A stretch of DNA of 64,000 nucleotides from Prosopocoilus inquinatus (GCA_036172665.1 CM069877.1:14094501-14158500), one strand, 5' to 3'. Positions 23,985-35,533 are shown, numbered from the stretch's first letter. The notes: a model not told the origin generated them from the letters alone. A program made the numbers and translations.

Positions 23985-24130
23985 CTTGGTCCTTCTGAGC
24001 TGACGTTTTCCCTTGTACCAGGTGATGATAGCGGCCGGACGAGATCCGGCGGATTCGCAGGTCACCTCATATCTCTTGTCCGCCACCAGGGGGCTTACCG
24101 TCTTCAAGATCTTGGCTGTTAGGGGCTTTA
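23985..24130 (-). CDS. sidestep-family protein, exon with first half of Ig domain 3
   Basis: Second sidestep exon in the window. The acceptor TTCCAG lies just before 24130 and the donor GTAACG begins at 23984. Length is 146 bases: two bases complete the codon left open by the previous exon, then 48 codons end in phase 0. The translation has LKPLTAKILKT, the Ig cysteine in YEVTCESAGSRP, the tryptophan in IITWYKGK, and ends QLRRTK. The LKPL-K-IL, ESAGSRP and ITWYKGKRQL blocks are very characteristic of sidestep proteins, so this is the strongest single exon for the family call. A 596-bp intron separates it from the Ig2 exon; the next intron is about 17.5 kb. The cysteine partner of this half domain is in the exon at 6481-6337. 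Confidence 0.9.
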
Positions 24131-24726
24131 CTGGAATAAAGAAAAACGAAAAGCTTTCTGTAGTTACAGTTTGTTCCTCTGCCGAATACTAAATATATTT
24201 CATGTGTGTGTAACCACAAATTAGTTTTTTTTTCTTTCTAATAATAACAAATGCTACTTTCTTTTTTAGAGGTTAGGTAACCTCTTATGGTAATTATTTT
24301 AAAATTTAAAATGCAAGCGGGGGTGATATCTCTTGATCAAAGAGAGAAGTTTCTTGCCTTTCTTAACGAAATATAATTTCGTAACGTCATTTTTTTTTTT
24401 TGGAGGGCATTATCACGGATTAGGCAAATCTTAAGAAGGACCAAAGTTGCACTCGAATTTAATTTAAGAAAATAATGCAAAAAGGCACCGCGCGGAAACT
24501 TTCTGGAAATCGAGGCGGTAAAATAAAGCAAGGCGACATGTAATTCAGACACACACAGAGACCTGTTAATTCCTTCAATGCCCCAGAGCACATAGGGACT
24601 TTTATTTTACGCTCTGCTTAGCGCTTTCCTCTCCGAACAGATTTTTTTTTTTTGGTTGCTTCTAATTTGCTACTAATTTTTTTCCTTCACGTCTGAAATT
24701 TTATTTATTTTAGATAAAGTACTCAC

Positions 24727-25041
24727 GGTGTAAGTCGAGGATCACCACCGCCTCCTTGGGTTCCGTCAGCTTCGTGTTGATCGCCTGGCAGGTAAAGATG
24801 GCGTCCAAGTCCTTCCTGGAAATGGACGGCCAAATTAATCGGTTCGTGATCACGTCTCCGGCGTTGTGCTCGTATTGATCGTCCACCAGGAGACCGTTCA
24901 CCAGCCAACGTACGACCGGTTGCGGATGACCGCCGACCGTTCTACACGTCAGCGTGATATCATCTCCTTCTTCGTGAGGCCCGACGGATCCATTCAACTG
25001 GCGACCCCATTTATCCAAAATTGTCGGTTGCTCAGGAGGAA
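24727..25041 (-). CDS. sidestep-family protein, exon with Ig domain 2
   Basis: This exon encodes one complete immunoglobulin domain of a sidestep-like neuronal cell-surface receptor. Known family members are motor-axon guidance proteins bound by beaten-path proteins. The acceptor is CATGTAG before the first base at 25041 and the donor is GTGAGT at 24726-24721. The 315 bases are two completing bases, 104 codons and one overhanging base. Seen in order: the linker PPEQPTILDKWG, the B-strand cysteine in DDITLTCRT, the core tryptophan in PVVRWLVNG, and the F-strand cysteine in DAIFTCQAIN. It ends in VVILDLH, which joins in phase to the LKPLTAKIL start of the next exon. Family assignment is from recognised sequence style; which paralogue (side or side-II to side-VIII) is not resolved. 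The upstream Ig1 exon was not found. Confidence 0.88.
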
Positions 25042-25394
25042 CTACATGAAAACAAAAAGAAAATAATAATCAAATGTATTTTGTTGTATTCTTTATTTCT
25101 TTGAGGAAAAATTAGTTTGTGGGAAGTCAGGTTAGGGTAAAACTTATAGTATAGTTACTATGTGTACGCTTAAGTAAGTTTTTGCGATTTTTTAAGACCT
25201 ACTTATTAATTTCATTTTTAGCGTTCCCCTTCGCATCAATTCAAAAATTAACTTCTTTCAATTTAATGTCCAGTAGCTCTGCGCGAATTAGAATTATCCT
25301 AATCACTTAATTATTAAAAATTGCAAATTTCAAGTTAATTAATTGCACACTTCCAAAATCATATGTTCACCAGAATTTTTATTTCTTTGATAAA
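25042..25394. repeat. dispersed repeat copy with GTAAAACTTA motif
   Basis: AAAATTAGTTTGTGGGAAGT, then GGTTAGGGTAAAACTTA at 25108-25145, matches a family also seen near 34605, 40162, 43903, 43970, 59540 and the 59609-59784 palindrome. The rest of the interval is AT-rich, with no exon for Ig1 recognised. Confidence 0.6.
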
Positions 25395-27680
25395 ATGATT
25401 CTTAAGGAGCCTAAAAATTTTTGGGCACATATTATTAACAACGTATTTAAAGCTAAATCCCTGCCATCATCTATGACGTATAATGGATTAATTTTGGATG
25501 ACATTCAAGCCATTGTTAATGGGTTTGCACAGTATTTTTCTCAATCATACTCTGCAAGTAATTTGGACGTTTCCTCTGTTAATGATGATGAGGGTAATAC
25601 AAATACATTAATTACACTAGCCTGCGAAGGTTTTGCGGATGACATAAAACTAGGTGTATCTAGTAGATTTGGTGTTCCTGAGTTCGAGAAAAATATAATA
25701 ATTTTTTCATCACGCATCACTTTTTTTTTAAATAACAATATTTCAAAGCCAACTGTTACTCACTTGTTCGCTCATTTTCACTTGTTATTACTGACAGATA
25801 TGTGCTTAAGTGTTTATACGTTTCATGCTATACAAAATATTAGTTTGTACTATACCGTGTGTTCCTGTTTAAGCAACTATTGAGAAAAAATGAATGATAA
25901 GGTAAATGTTACTAAAAGACGTTGTCTAAATGATTCTAACAGTTTTGCCACATTTATGTTTGAACCTAAAAAAACACCAAAATAGGTTTTCTATATCCAA
26001 AGTTCCTTATAACCGGTAAATAAAAACGAAGTATGTATTTAGTAGTGTTATAACCGAGAGTTTTCTATAAATGGATTAACTACAGCCGATCTTCACTGTA
26101 CCGGGCTTTCGATAAACTACAATCGAACCTCCATAACTCAAATTTCAAGGGACCGGAAAATAAGGAGTTATAGAGATTTCCAGTTAAAGAAATAGATAGC
26201 AGTTACATACATCAACTTACAGAAAACGTCGATTTGTGGAGGTTCGAGTTAAAGAGGTGCGACTGTAAATATTTTTGGAAATAAAAAGAGGAAGTTTTGT
26301 TAATTCGAGAAAATTTACTGAATTTTCAATCTAAAATATCAAAGAAAATAGTTTTTAAAACTTTAACTGGACAGTTTTAAAATTCAAAAAAAATCGACTT
26401 CAATTTTTTTTTAAGTAAATTCTAGCGGTTCAGGTAAATCTCTAAAACTTTTGCAATTAACATTTTTTTATATGTCTGACAATAAAGTGTACAAGTACCG
26501 TACAAAATGTAAACAAAAGCTCTCTAAAAAGTTTAATTTTTTTGGAATTCTGACGTGATAGAAAAAAACTAATAACAGATTCTTTTTTATAATGTTGAAA
26601 TCTTTGAAGAGCACATAGTCTTATCTCATCCGCAAAAAAAATATATTTTTTCGCAGGCGAGTGTTATTAAACAAGTGTGTGAGGACGATGTTCTGAAGGC
26701 TATCAGAACTTTGAAATCCACAAATGCAGCAAGCCCTGGCCAAATTCCTGCATTTTTAATTCGTGATTGTACACATTTTTCGTTAAACCATTAACTATAA
26801 TTTATAACTTAATATTGCACTACAACATTATTCCTAATGCATTGAAGTTATCCCGGATTGTCCCTGTTTTCAAAAAAGGTGACAAGTCACAAATCGATAA
26901 ATAATTATAGACCCCTTGCGATTATGTGCAACTTTGCCAAGACCTTGAATATACTCTTGAACCTTATCTACGACATCATTTTTCGTCATTTATTTCACCT
27001 ATTCAACATGCCCGACAAATCCACTGTTACAAACTTAATTTCAATTTCTCTGTATTTCTTCGTGAAAGAGCTGACCGCTCCAAACAAGTTGATGTGGTTT
27101 ATATAGACTTGATCAAGGCATTTAATCGTCTTGATCATCATCTTCTTCTAGAAAAACTAAGCACTTGTGGCTTATCTTCTCACATACTCTACCTTTTTGC
27201 TTCATATCTCACTGACCGGCGACAATTTGTTGAGTATAATTGCATAAAGTCAACTGAGTTCGTAGCGACTTCAGGAGTCCCTCAAGGTTCTGTACTTAGA
27301 CCACTGTTATTTGTTATTTTTATCAAGGATGTCGGCGTTGAATGCCTTATATATGCAGATGATATTAAATTACAAATGTACAAACAGCTTTGAATACTGT
27401 TTGTCAATGGTATTCATCTAATAAGTGGTCCTTAAACCTATCCAAATGCTCTGTTGTTTCCTTTGATAGACGAAAAAATTTACTGTCCCAAAATTATACC
27501 ATTAACGATGAAAAAACGATTAATCGCTGTGACAATATTAAAGATTTAAGAATAACAATCGACTACAGACTGATATTCATTCGCCACATTGGCAACATCA
27601 CGAATACCGCTTATAAAACTTTACCATACTTTACCATAACAACATATTTTTCTAGACCTACTTATTTACTTCATTCTTAG
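25395..27680 (+). pseudogene. degraded jockey-like non-LTR retrotransposon (reverse transcriptase)
   Basis: Remains of an ORF2-type polyprotein. 25395-25560 reads PKNFWAHIINNVFKAKSLPS, the linker before the reverse transcriptase. About 1 kb of AT-rich DNA then interrupts it. From about 26655 the reading resumes with VCEDDVLKAIRTLKS and AASPGQIPAFLI, then FKKGDKS, SINNYRPLAIM, a frameshift, VVYIDLIKAFNRLDH, ATSGVPQGSVLRPLLF and the catalytic LIYADDIKLQ near 27350. It ends with the thumb-like WSLNLSKCSVVSF and DNIKDLRITIDYRL. Several frameshifts and stops and no endonuclease remain. The PQG and YADD blocks are diagnostic of reverse transcriptase; the clade is inference. Confidence 0.85.
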
Positions 27681-28471
27681 GGATCTGCTATTATTTTAGG
27701 GTTTTATGGATAGCCTGGCTTAAACTCAGAAATTTTCGGCAAAGTATTACTTTATACATTTAAAATTTTTCGTCGACTCTAACGAAATAAGCCATCGTCC
27801 TTTTCAGTGCTGCCTGCATCTATAAATTGTGGGATGGTGGACTTGAAACCAGCTGGGTTCATTTCATTCTGAAATAAGATCGCACCCCGTGCGGGATTCC
27901 TTGCCCGCAGTCGATACAGCTGCCTACATACGTGCACTTGATCCTGTAGCTGTTGGTAAGCAACCGAAAAAAGCTTGAGCGGTGAATGTGATATCGGCGT
28001 TGCACATAAATCATGTACGTCGTGTTACGGCCGATGATGACATAAGCATTTGCACCCGAGGAAATGCACGACACAATTTATTTATGTCGAGTCTTGAGAA
28101 ATTTACAACTTCTTTCATATTATACGAATACGAAAAGGACGACGACGAGTACGAAGGTGTTGGCAAAGTTTTTTTTTTCCTTTCAAACGTTATCTTGTTA
28201 TCAAACGCACGACTTCTTTCTGTACACTTGCGTGACCATGGGGTCTATTGATATGGACTTGATATGTCTCAATTATTGCTATGTATCAAGTGATCTTGCA
28301 AAATCGGTATTCTGTAACAGTTTCGTAACAACTTGCAATCTGTATCAAGTGTGATGTCATCTCTCTTCAATTGGCGGTCTACAATCCACTTAAATTTTAT
28401 GAAATCGCGTCAAGTTCTCTTCAATTATTGAAGGCCATATCAATTGATATGCATATCAATGTTACAGAATA
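27681..28471. other. stretch without a recognised gene; one unplaced 72-codon frame
   Basis: Minus strand 28074-27859 is open between stops and reads with a dense set of motifs, including YVQRRYHIHRSSFFRLL and CTYVGSCIDCGQG. Four closely spaced cysteines and balanced codon use are unlike its surroundings. I do not recognise the family, and no clear start or splice sites decide it. The remainder, up to the copia insertion site, is AT-rich DNA. Confidence 0.4.
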
Positions 28472-28641
28472 TGTTGAAAATTGCATTCACACAATCATTT
28501 TGATTTTTATATTTTTAGTTTGTCATGAAAAAAAGTAGTTGTACGTAATACATAAAGTAAATAAATACTACTGTCAATTTAATTTCTTCTAAAGGTCTTT
28601 AATTCTCCTGTTACGCTGAAATCACTGAAATAAAGTCAACA
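28472..28641 (+). repeat. copia 5' LTR
   Basis: 170 bp, TGTTGAAAATT to AAAGTCAACA. It differs from the 3' LTR at a modest number of positions (for example TTTGTCATGAAAAAAAGT against TTTGCCACAAAGAAAAGG). Short LTRs of this size are usual for some insect copia families. Confidence 0.93.
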
Positions 28642-28655
28642 GGTTATGGGCCCAG
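28642..28655 (+). promoter_or_regulatory. copia primer-binding site for initiator-Met tRNA half
   Basis: GGTTATGGGCCCAG directly abuts the 5' LTR. It is complementary to the anticodon-stem region CTGGGCCCATAACC of initiator-methionine tRNA, the internal site used by Drosophila copia, where a cleaved half-tRNA primes reverse transcription. Confidence 0.88.
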
Positions 28656-28817
28656 CCAGGGAGAATTAAGTGTGAATCGCTGTTTGAAGTTTTCTGGGCG
28701 TTACAAGTAAAGTGCAAATAATTTGAACTTTCTGAACATTTTTCGTGTACGAAAATTACCAGAAGTATTAAAGAATGGCAAAAACCACCATGAAAAGGAT
28801 ACGTTGAGCTATAAGGT

Positions 28818-31800
28818 GTGTCCGATTCGATGTATCTGCTGTACAAAGATGACGAAAATGACAACATGGAAGAGCATATTGCAAAGCTAATAAACTTGTT
28901 TCAAAAATTAATTGATCTTGGTGAAGAACTTAAAGACAGCTGGGTTGTTGGAACAATTTTATGCAGTTTACCTCGAAGTTACGATACTCTTGTTACTGCA
29001 TTAGAGACAGGACCAAAACGGATTTAACACTGAGTTTGGTTAAGTCAAAAATGCTCAGTGAATACGACAAGTGATTAGTCGGAAAGAAAGTAAAGAAGCA
29101 GACCTCAAAACTACTCAGAAAAGTATATCTTGCTTCTTTTGTAAGAAAAGTGGTCACGTAAAACGTGATTGCACTAAATACAGAATATGGAAAGAAAAAC
29201 AGGGCAAAATAGAAAAAGTTAAGAAGGATCAGCAAGTAATTCTTATTCATGGTTCATACAGGAAAAGGTGTAGGTTGGGCAATTGATTCAGGCGCAACTT
29301 GTCATATTGCAAGTGACAAAAATTATTTTATTTCCATGGACCATGTAAAATGCAACGACCTTCACGTGGCTAATGGTACGAAAGTAAATGTTGTAGGAAA
29401 AGGTACCTGTAGAATTGAATTTGTCAACGCAAGAAATGAAAAATCAACTGCTGTGGTTTCCGACTTCTGTATGCTCCTGCTATCGAGGGCAATTTACTCT
29501 TAGTTAAAAGACTATTGGACAAAGCCTTTAAATTAAAATAAATTTCATCCCCGGTGCTTGCGAAATTTTGCAGAAGGAAAAGCAAATCGGAATTTCGGAC
29601 GAACATTCAGGTTTATTTCTACTACGTCAACCCAGTAAAGCATATAAAGTGACTAAGCATAAGCCAAATTGCATTCATCATTGGCATAGAGTGTTTGGTC
29701 ATCGAAATCCAGAAGCAATGAAAGCATTATGTTCAAGAGGATTGGTTGATGATTTGATAATTGAAGACTGCGGCACGAAAGTGTACTGTGAAATATGTCC
29801 AAAAGGTAAAATGACACGTCTGACATTTCCCAAAAAGTCATCGCAAAATTCGACTGCCTGCAGTATTAGATCTCATTCATAGCGATGTTTATGGACCTAT
29901 GCAGACAGTTTCACCAAGCGGCAAGCGTTACATACTTACATTTATTGACGATTCTTCTCGGTATACAGTTATTTACCTACCAGAGCAGAAATCTGAAGTC
30001 GAAACAAAAGTCAGGGAGTATGTAGAATTGGTGGAAAATAAGTTGGAAAGAAAGCCTAAGGTAATTAGATCGGATCGAGGAAGAGAGTATATGGAAGCAA
30101 AGTTATCGAATTTTTACGAATGGAGGGGATCCAGATGTAGTATACAGCACCCTATACTCTACAGCAAAACGGAGTTGCTGAAAGAAAGAACAGAAAACTC
30201 ATTGAGATGGCTAGGTGTATGCTTTTAGATGCTAAATTGCCTTATAGTTTTTGGGCTGAGGCTGTTAACACCTTCAAAATCGTTCACAAACTCGAGCTGT
30301 TGAAAGAACTCTGTACGAGTTATGGATTGGAAGCAAACCAGGTACCAAACATTTGGCAATTTTTGGATGCAAATATTTTGTTCGTATTTCAGAAGAAAAG
30401 CGGAGAAAGTTGGACAGCGTAGCGACACCGATGATTATCGTCGGCTACGATGAACATTCGAAAGCCTACAGGTGTTACGATCCAAGTCTAAAGAAGATTG
30501 TCATAAGTCGTGATGTTCGCTTTACAGAAAGTCTTTATCAAGAGCCAAGCAGATATTTGGACTCGACTAAAAGGGACAATAAAAGAGATTCTGACGTATT
30601 TGTCGATATTGGAATCGACGTTAGCCCTGGTGAAGAAAATTCGGAAGAAGAATTACTTCAAGATAACTTCTATCACTCAAGTGACGAAGAAGAAAATTTG
30701 CGGAACAATGACAAGTACGCGTATCTCAGCCTGCGAATAAAGGAAAACCAGCGCGTCGATTAATCGAAGAGATTAATAAGGTGCAACCTGCGGTAACGGA
30801 GCCAAAAACTTTGGAAGTCGTTATGGTCAGTAATCAAAAGGCCGAATGGATCAAAGCCATGGATAGCGAGATGAATTCTTTAAAGAAAAATGGAACTTGG
30901 GTATTGTGTAACCTGCCGAAGCTATTCACGGTGTATTAAATAATGCAAATTTTAGTCAGGGCACCGCAGATTCATGTTTATCCGCGAAAAATTACAAAAA
31001 TGAATGGTGTTTTATACTGATTTACGTTGATGACTTGATTGTGGCAATTAAACTCTGAAATGAATAGAACAACCGAAGAAGATGCTTTCATCGGAATTTG
31101 AATTGCAGGATCTTGGTGATATCCGACACTATTTGGGTTTAGAGATTCAAAAGGACCAAGACGGACATTATCAAATATATCAGACGGGTTATATCAATCG
31201 AATTGCGGTATTTTTTTTGGTTAAAAGATGCAAAGATGTCGAATGTACCACTTGATCTAAGCTACCAGAAATCAACGGACGAAACCGAGATGTTACTCAA
31301 TACTACAGCTCATCAAAAGTTAATTGGCTAATTGCTTTATATATATATCTGTTAGCATTCGACCAGATATCTCTGCCAGTGTGTCTATTTTAGCATAAGA
31401 AAAATAAGCAGACCGACATAGCGCGAATGGAATGAGCTAAAGCGCGTTTTACGATACCTGCTGGGTACATCGAAATTAAAGTTGACGTTGGGTACCGCAA
31501 AAATTGAAGAATTGGTTGTCGGGTATGCAGATGCGAATTGGGCTGAAGATAAAATAAATCGAAAATCTAACGTGTTTTTGGTCTGTGGTGGCGTTGTCAG
31601 TTGGGCCTGTAGAAAACAATCATGTGTGGCCTTATCTACTACGGAGGCAGAATTCATTGCTTTGTCTAGTGCATGTCAAGAAGCTTTATGGATGCGAAAA
31701 ATTTTTAATGATATGAAATAATCATTGGACGATCCCATCACGATATACGAAGATAATCAGAGCTGCCTTAGATTGATTGAAAACGAGAAGTTGTCTAATC

Positions 31801-31967
31801 GCACGAAGCATATAGACACACGGTACTATTTTGTGAAGGACTTTGTGACTAAAGAAAAGGTACAGTGTAAGTATTGTCCAACCGATGTTATGTTGGCAGA
31901 CCTACTTACAAAACCATTACAAGCGAAAAGACTAAAGATGTTGAGTGAAAAGTGCAATCTTGTGTGA
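28818..31967 (+). pseudogene. copia gag-pol remnant
   Basis: Translated pieces in order are as follows. A gag fragment carries HIAKLINLFQKLIDLGEELK and SLPRSYDTLV (28860-29010). A CCHC knuckle CFFCKKSGHVKRDC lies at 29131-29172. The aspartic protease start is WAIDSGATCHIAS near 29279. The integrase zinc region has HHWHRVFGH and CEICPKGKM (29677-29810). The integrase core has LTFIDDSSRYTVIY and VIRSDRGREY (29936-30095). A truncated reverse transcriptase has AEWIKAMDSEMNSLKKNGTW, a deletion, then LIYVDDLIVA near 31020. RNase H has GYADANWAED, LSTTEAEFIALS and YEDNQSCLRLIENEKLSNRT (31520-31800). Frameshifts, stops and the reverse-transcriptase deletion make it non-functional. Confidence 0.9.
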
Positions 31968-31978
31968 ATGAGGAGGAG

Positions 31979-32149
31979 TGTTGAAAATTGCATTCACACA
32001 ATCATTTTGATTTTTATATTTTTAGTTTGCCACAAAGAAAAGGAGTTGTATGTAATACGTAAAGTAAATAAGTACTACTGTCAATTTTAATTTCTTCGAA
32101 AGTTCTTTAATTCTCCCAATACGTTGAAATCACTGAAATAAAGTCAACA
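31979..32149 (+). repeat. copia 3' LTR
   Basis: 171 bp partner of 28472-28641, preceded by the polypurine tract and followed by the GAATA target duplication. Confidence 0.93.
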
Positions 32150-32154
32150 GAATA

Positions 32155-33259
32155 GCCCTGAATGACTTATTCAGCACAAATTATATAAAGTAATGATAAT
32201 TGCATGGGCGTACCATATTTTTCGGTTAAAAAGTTTTTAATTAATTGGGAGTATTATTTTTGTACGGAATTTGAGGAGAATTCGACAAGGAATTTCTAAC
32301 ACCATGACGTTTTGCATAATAACTAGCGAGTTGTTGAGTTGAGTAAAATATATGAAGTTATAATAATATTACGTCGGAGTCTCGGTTCCTTTCTCCTAAC
32401 AGAATCCTGTGAAAATGTCGCGGTCGGTAAAGGCATTAGGAGGAAAGCCGGTTAAATGTGAAATATTCTGCATAAATCCAGTTTAAATGAAGTGAATTTA
32501 TAAATGCCGGGGATTTTATGAAAGTAAGGAGTAAATCTGGTCGGGATCGGGCGGGAGCGTAAGAGAAGGGGCGGTCGAGTTCGGGTCCGCAATACGAAAC
32601 ACAATGTTTACGGTTAATCCGGGGCTATTTATCAGAATTACACGGTAAATGCTCAGCCCTCCTGAGAAAGATGAATGGGCCTGTTTGGAAAAATGAAAAT
32701 ATGATTCCGAATCATTTCTCTCTGACACTATTTAAAATGTTCGGCCCGTGATTAATTATTGTGTACCTAATTCGCCATAAATATTAAAGGCCGCCGCCTA
32801 CATGTGTTTCATTGCGGGCCGGAGGAATACGAATGATTTATTCGACGGATTTATTTGATGTTTAATTACAACTGCTAACGCAGATTAGTTCGGGATTACG
32901 ACGCGATGCGCGCCCGAGCGCTTCTTTTTTTTTTCGTTAGCTATTTCCAGCTTTGACGTACCACCAAAATTTAAATCAAAATATGGGGCGCTAATTCCGG
33001 ACCCGATCGTCTGCCGGGGGCGGCCATTATCGGCTTCCCGTATTTACAAGACTTTTAATGTTGCACCAAGTGCAAACAAACGCCGGCAATTAGCCTTACG
33101 TTTGTTTGGTGTTTTTGTGTTGGGATAAAGCCCGCGTGAGCTTTACATCGATTTTGCAAAACAAACACGAATAATTCTCTACAAAGACACATATACACTC
33201 ATAAAGTTAAACAAAATCCAGATTTACGTAATACCTACATAATTATTAAAGAAGTAAAA
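32155..33259. other. unique DNA without recognised genes
   Basis: CG-richer, non-repetitive DNA (32380-33130), including GGCCGCCGCC and GGGGGCGGCC patches, of the kind seen in unique intron islands elsewhere in the window. No domain-bearing exon was found on either strand. It could hold regulatory DNA, but nothing in the sequence shows it. Confidence 0.45.
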
Positions 33260-33261
33260 TA

Positions 33262-34549
33262 CGTGGGCTGCTGGAAAATTTTCTGAAATCTAATAGGTCT
33301 AGAATTGTTAGCGTTTATCAACAGTCATATTTGAAAAATTTGACATTTTTCGCCTATAATTCTATTAAGAGTTCCTATCCAAGTGAACTAGTTTTATTTG
33401 TACAACATTTGAGAAAAAGTAATTCTGTGTAAACATGGAAATCTCGCGTGAAAATTTTCATGCCATGATTTTTTACGATTTCAAATGTGGTCTAACGCGA
33501 AAACAATGCCTCGATCGGCTTCATTTGGCTTTTGGAGATGAAGCACCATCAAAGAGCAGTGTTTGTAAGTGGTTTGTCGAATTCCAGCGTGGACGTACCT
33601 CTCTCAGTGACGAATTTCGTGAAGGTCGTCCATCAACATCTGTTGTTGCCACTAACGCAGATGCTATGCGTGAAATGCTTGAGCAAGATCAACATGTGAC
33701 ATACCCTGAGATTCAAGCATCCTTACGCATTGATATGAAAGAAATACACCAGATTTTGCATGATCATTTCAACGTACGAAAGCTTTGCAGTTGTTCGATT
33801 CCATACAATTTAACAGAAGCGCAAAAGCAGGGTCGTGTCAAATGGTGCGAAGAAATGCTCAAGAAATTCAATGGAGGTCGTTCAAATTTACTTTATAACA
33901 TCGTTACTGGTGACGAAACGTGGATCTATTCATACGAGCTGGAAAGTAAACAACAATCTACCATTTGGGTATTTCAAAATGAACCAAAACCAACCAAAGT
34001 AGTCCGTTCACGCGGTGCTGCGAAGCAAATGATTGCTTGTTTCTTTGGTTTAAGTGGACATGTAGTAACCGTGGCTTTAGAGGATCGAAAAACCGTGAAT
34101 GCTGATTGGTATACTACAATTTGTTTGCCGGAAGTCATTGATCAAATAAGAAGAAACAATCGAAATCGACAAATTATTCTCCATCATGACAACGCCAGCT
34201 CTCACTCAGCCCGTCAAACAGTTGATTTTTTGTCCAACAAAAATGTTGAATTAATGACTCATTGTCCACATTCACCCGATTTATCACCTAATGATTTCTT
34301 TTTGTTCCCAAATATCAAAAATAAAATGCGTGGTGAGCGATTTTTGTCGGCTGAAGCAGCGGTTGAAACATTCCGGACACTGGTTTCTAAGGTACCATCT
34401 TTAGAGTGGAAAACGTGCTTTAGAAATTGATTCGAGCGTAGGCAAAATGTATTGACGTGAAAGGCGAATACTTCGAAAAACAATACCGTTTACCAAATTT
34501 CATATGCTTTTTTTCATACCGTTTCGAGAAACTTTTCCAGCAGCCTACG
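33262..34549 (+). mobile_element. mariner transposon, 1288 bp, TA-flanked
   Basis: Ends CGTGGGCTGCTGGAAAA and, inverted, CGTAGGCTGCTGGAAAA, with TA at 33260-33261 and 34550-34551. The length is typical for mariner. It encodes the transposase at 33435. A second copy of the same family lies at 53141 and supports the left border base for base. Confidence 0.95.
33435..34430 (+). CDS. mariner transposase, C-terminally truncated by a stop
   Basis: 331 residues. Transposase cuts and rejoins the mariner ends at TA sites. An N-terminal helix-turn-helix region (about residues 1-110, including CKWFVEFQRGRTSLSDE) precedes the catalytic domain. D160 is in VTGDETWIYS, D252 in ILHHDNASSH and D287 in HSPDLSPNDFFLF, giving the D,D34D signature. 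The conserved tryptophan-containing linker usually before NLTEAQK is altered to SCSIPYNLT. Translation stops at TGA (34428) where the sister copy has TGG. A 1-bp deletion and another stop follow, so the last ~20 residues are lost. Activity is doubtful. The start is the first ATG after the usual 5' untranslated part. Confidence 0.93.
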   Translation: MEISRENFHAMIFYDFKCGLTRKQCLDRLHLAFGDEAPSKSSVCKWFVEFQRGRTSLSDEFREGRPSTSVVATNADAMREMLEQDQHVTYPEIQASLRIDMKEIHQILHDHFNVRKLCSCSIPYNLTEAQKQGRVKWCEEMLKKFNGGRSNLLYNIVTGDETWIYSYELESKQQSTIWVFQNEPKPTKVVRSRGAAKQMIACFFGLSGHVVTVALEDRKTVNADWYTTICLPEVIDQIRRNNRNRQIILHHDNASSHSARQTVDFLSNKNVELMTHCPHSPDLSPNDFFLFPNIKNKMRGERFLSAEAAVETFRTLVSKVPSLEWKTCFRN

Positions 34550-34551
34550 TA

Positions 34552-35533
34552 CTCGTCAATTACGATCGCGATCATATTTTGTATCCAATTTTATTTATTT
34601 GACACAAAAAAATAATTTGAGGGACGTCGGGTTGCGGTAAGTCTTACAGTGTTACTGCCACATTTACACTCAAGTAGCTTTTTTCGTTTCTTCCCCCTGA
34701 AAGTTCTGTTTTACTTCGAAGCGCAAAAGAACTACCTTTTTGACTTTCTTAAATTGTGTAATCATCCGCTGTTAATTCGATTTAAGCCGTTTTTTTTAAT
34801 ATACTTTTTCTTACTCTTCATCTTTTTGCGTCACATGCAGTCACTTTTTTTTCATGATCACTTGCTTCTTCGATCTTCGACAATAAATTAGAAGTAACCG
34901 AAGCAACACCATTTTATATGCGTCAGCCAGAGATATTTTTGGTATTGGTATATAGAAAACCAAAAATTTTAATGGAATTATTATCTCAGAATAGAAGCGA
35001 TTCGTCAAATAAACGTTTTTAATTACCTCAGAATAGACACGATTGTAAACCGCCGAAAAACTACAAATAATAATCAATTAAAATTTTTTTTTCTAGTATA
35101 TACGATGTTTCTTATTAATTACGATTCATGCAAATTTTAGCTTGAATGAAAAGAAGTTGCTAGGATAAACGTTTTGTCATGAAATTAAGAGGTACTTAGA
35201 TACTTTCAAATTAAATAAATAATTGCAAACAACGTGTGCGAAAGAGAATGTTCTGAAAATTCGTGTATCAGCTTAAGTGGAAAATCGGATTGCCCTAATA
35301 ACGTGTGTTTGTTAAAATATTTTTACATATTTTGAAAGTACGCATAACGAGTAGGTAATAACGAACAATTTCGGAAGTTTTATTTAAGAATTTTTAAGGT
35401 ATTAATGATAGTGTATAAAAATTTGCTCTGCCTTGAGCTCTTATAGTTTGATTATTTATTTACATTTCACCGCAAATTTTTGTAGGTAGTCAATATAATA
35501 TCTCATCTAGAGAAATTTCACAACAGATTCAAT
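34552..35533. other. AT-rich stretch with repeat fragments
   Basis: 34603-34690 is a diverged copy of the GTAAAACTTA dispersed family. Around 34990-35050 short direct repeats TCAGAATAGA-GCGA occur. No coding signal. Confidence 0.5.

Larger units (their letters stand above)
28472..32149 (+). mobile_element. Ty1/copia LTR retrotransposon, internally deleted, 3678 bp
   Basis: Two matching LTRs (28472-28641 and 31979-32149) start TGTTGAAAATTGCATTC and end AAAGTCAACA. GAATA flanks the element exactly at 28467-28471 and 32150-32154, giving a 5-bp target duplication. The primer-binding site follows the 5' LTR directly and a purine tract ATGAGGAGGAG (31968-31978) precedes the 3' LTR. The domain order is gag, protease, integrase, reverse transcriptase, RNase H, which is copia order. 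The length is well short of a full copia element because gag and reverse transcriptase are deleted. LTRs differ at scattered positions, so the insertion is old. Confidence 0.95.

Noticed and set aside
27912..27958. CCCGCAG ... GTAAGC borders on the plus strand suggesting a 45-bp exon
   Set aside because: Any reading is short and overlaps a longer minus-strand frame; splice-like strings of this strength occur by chance.
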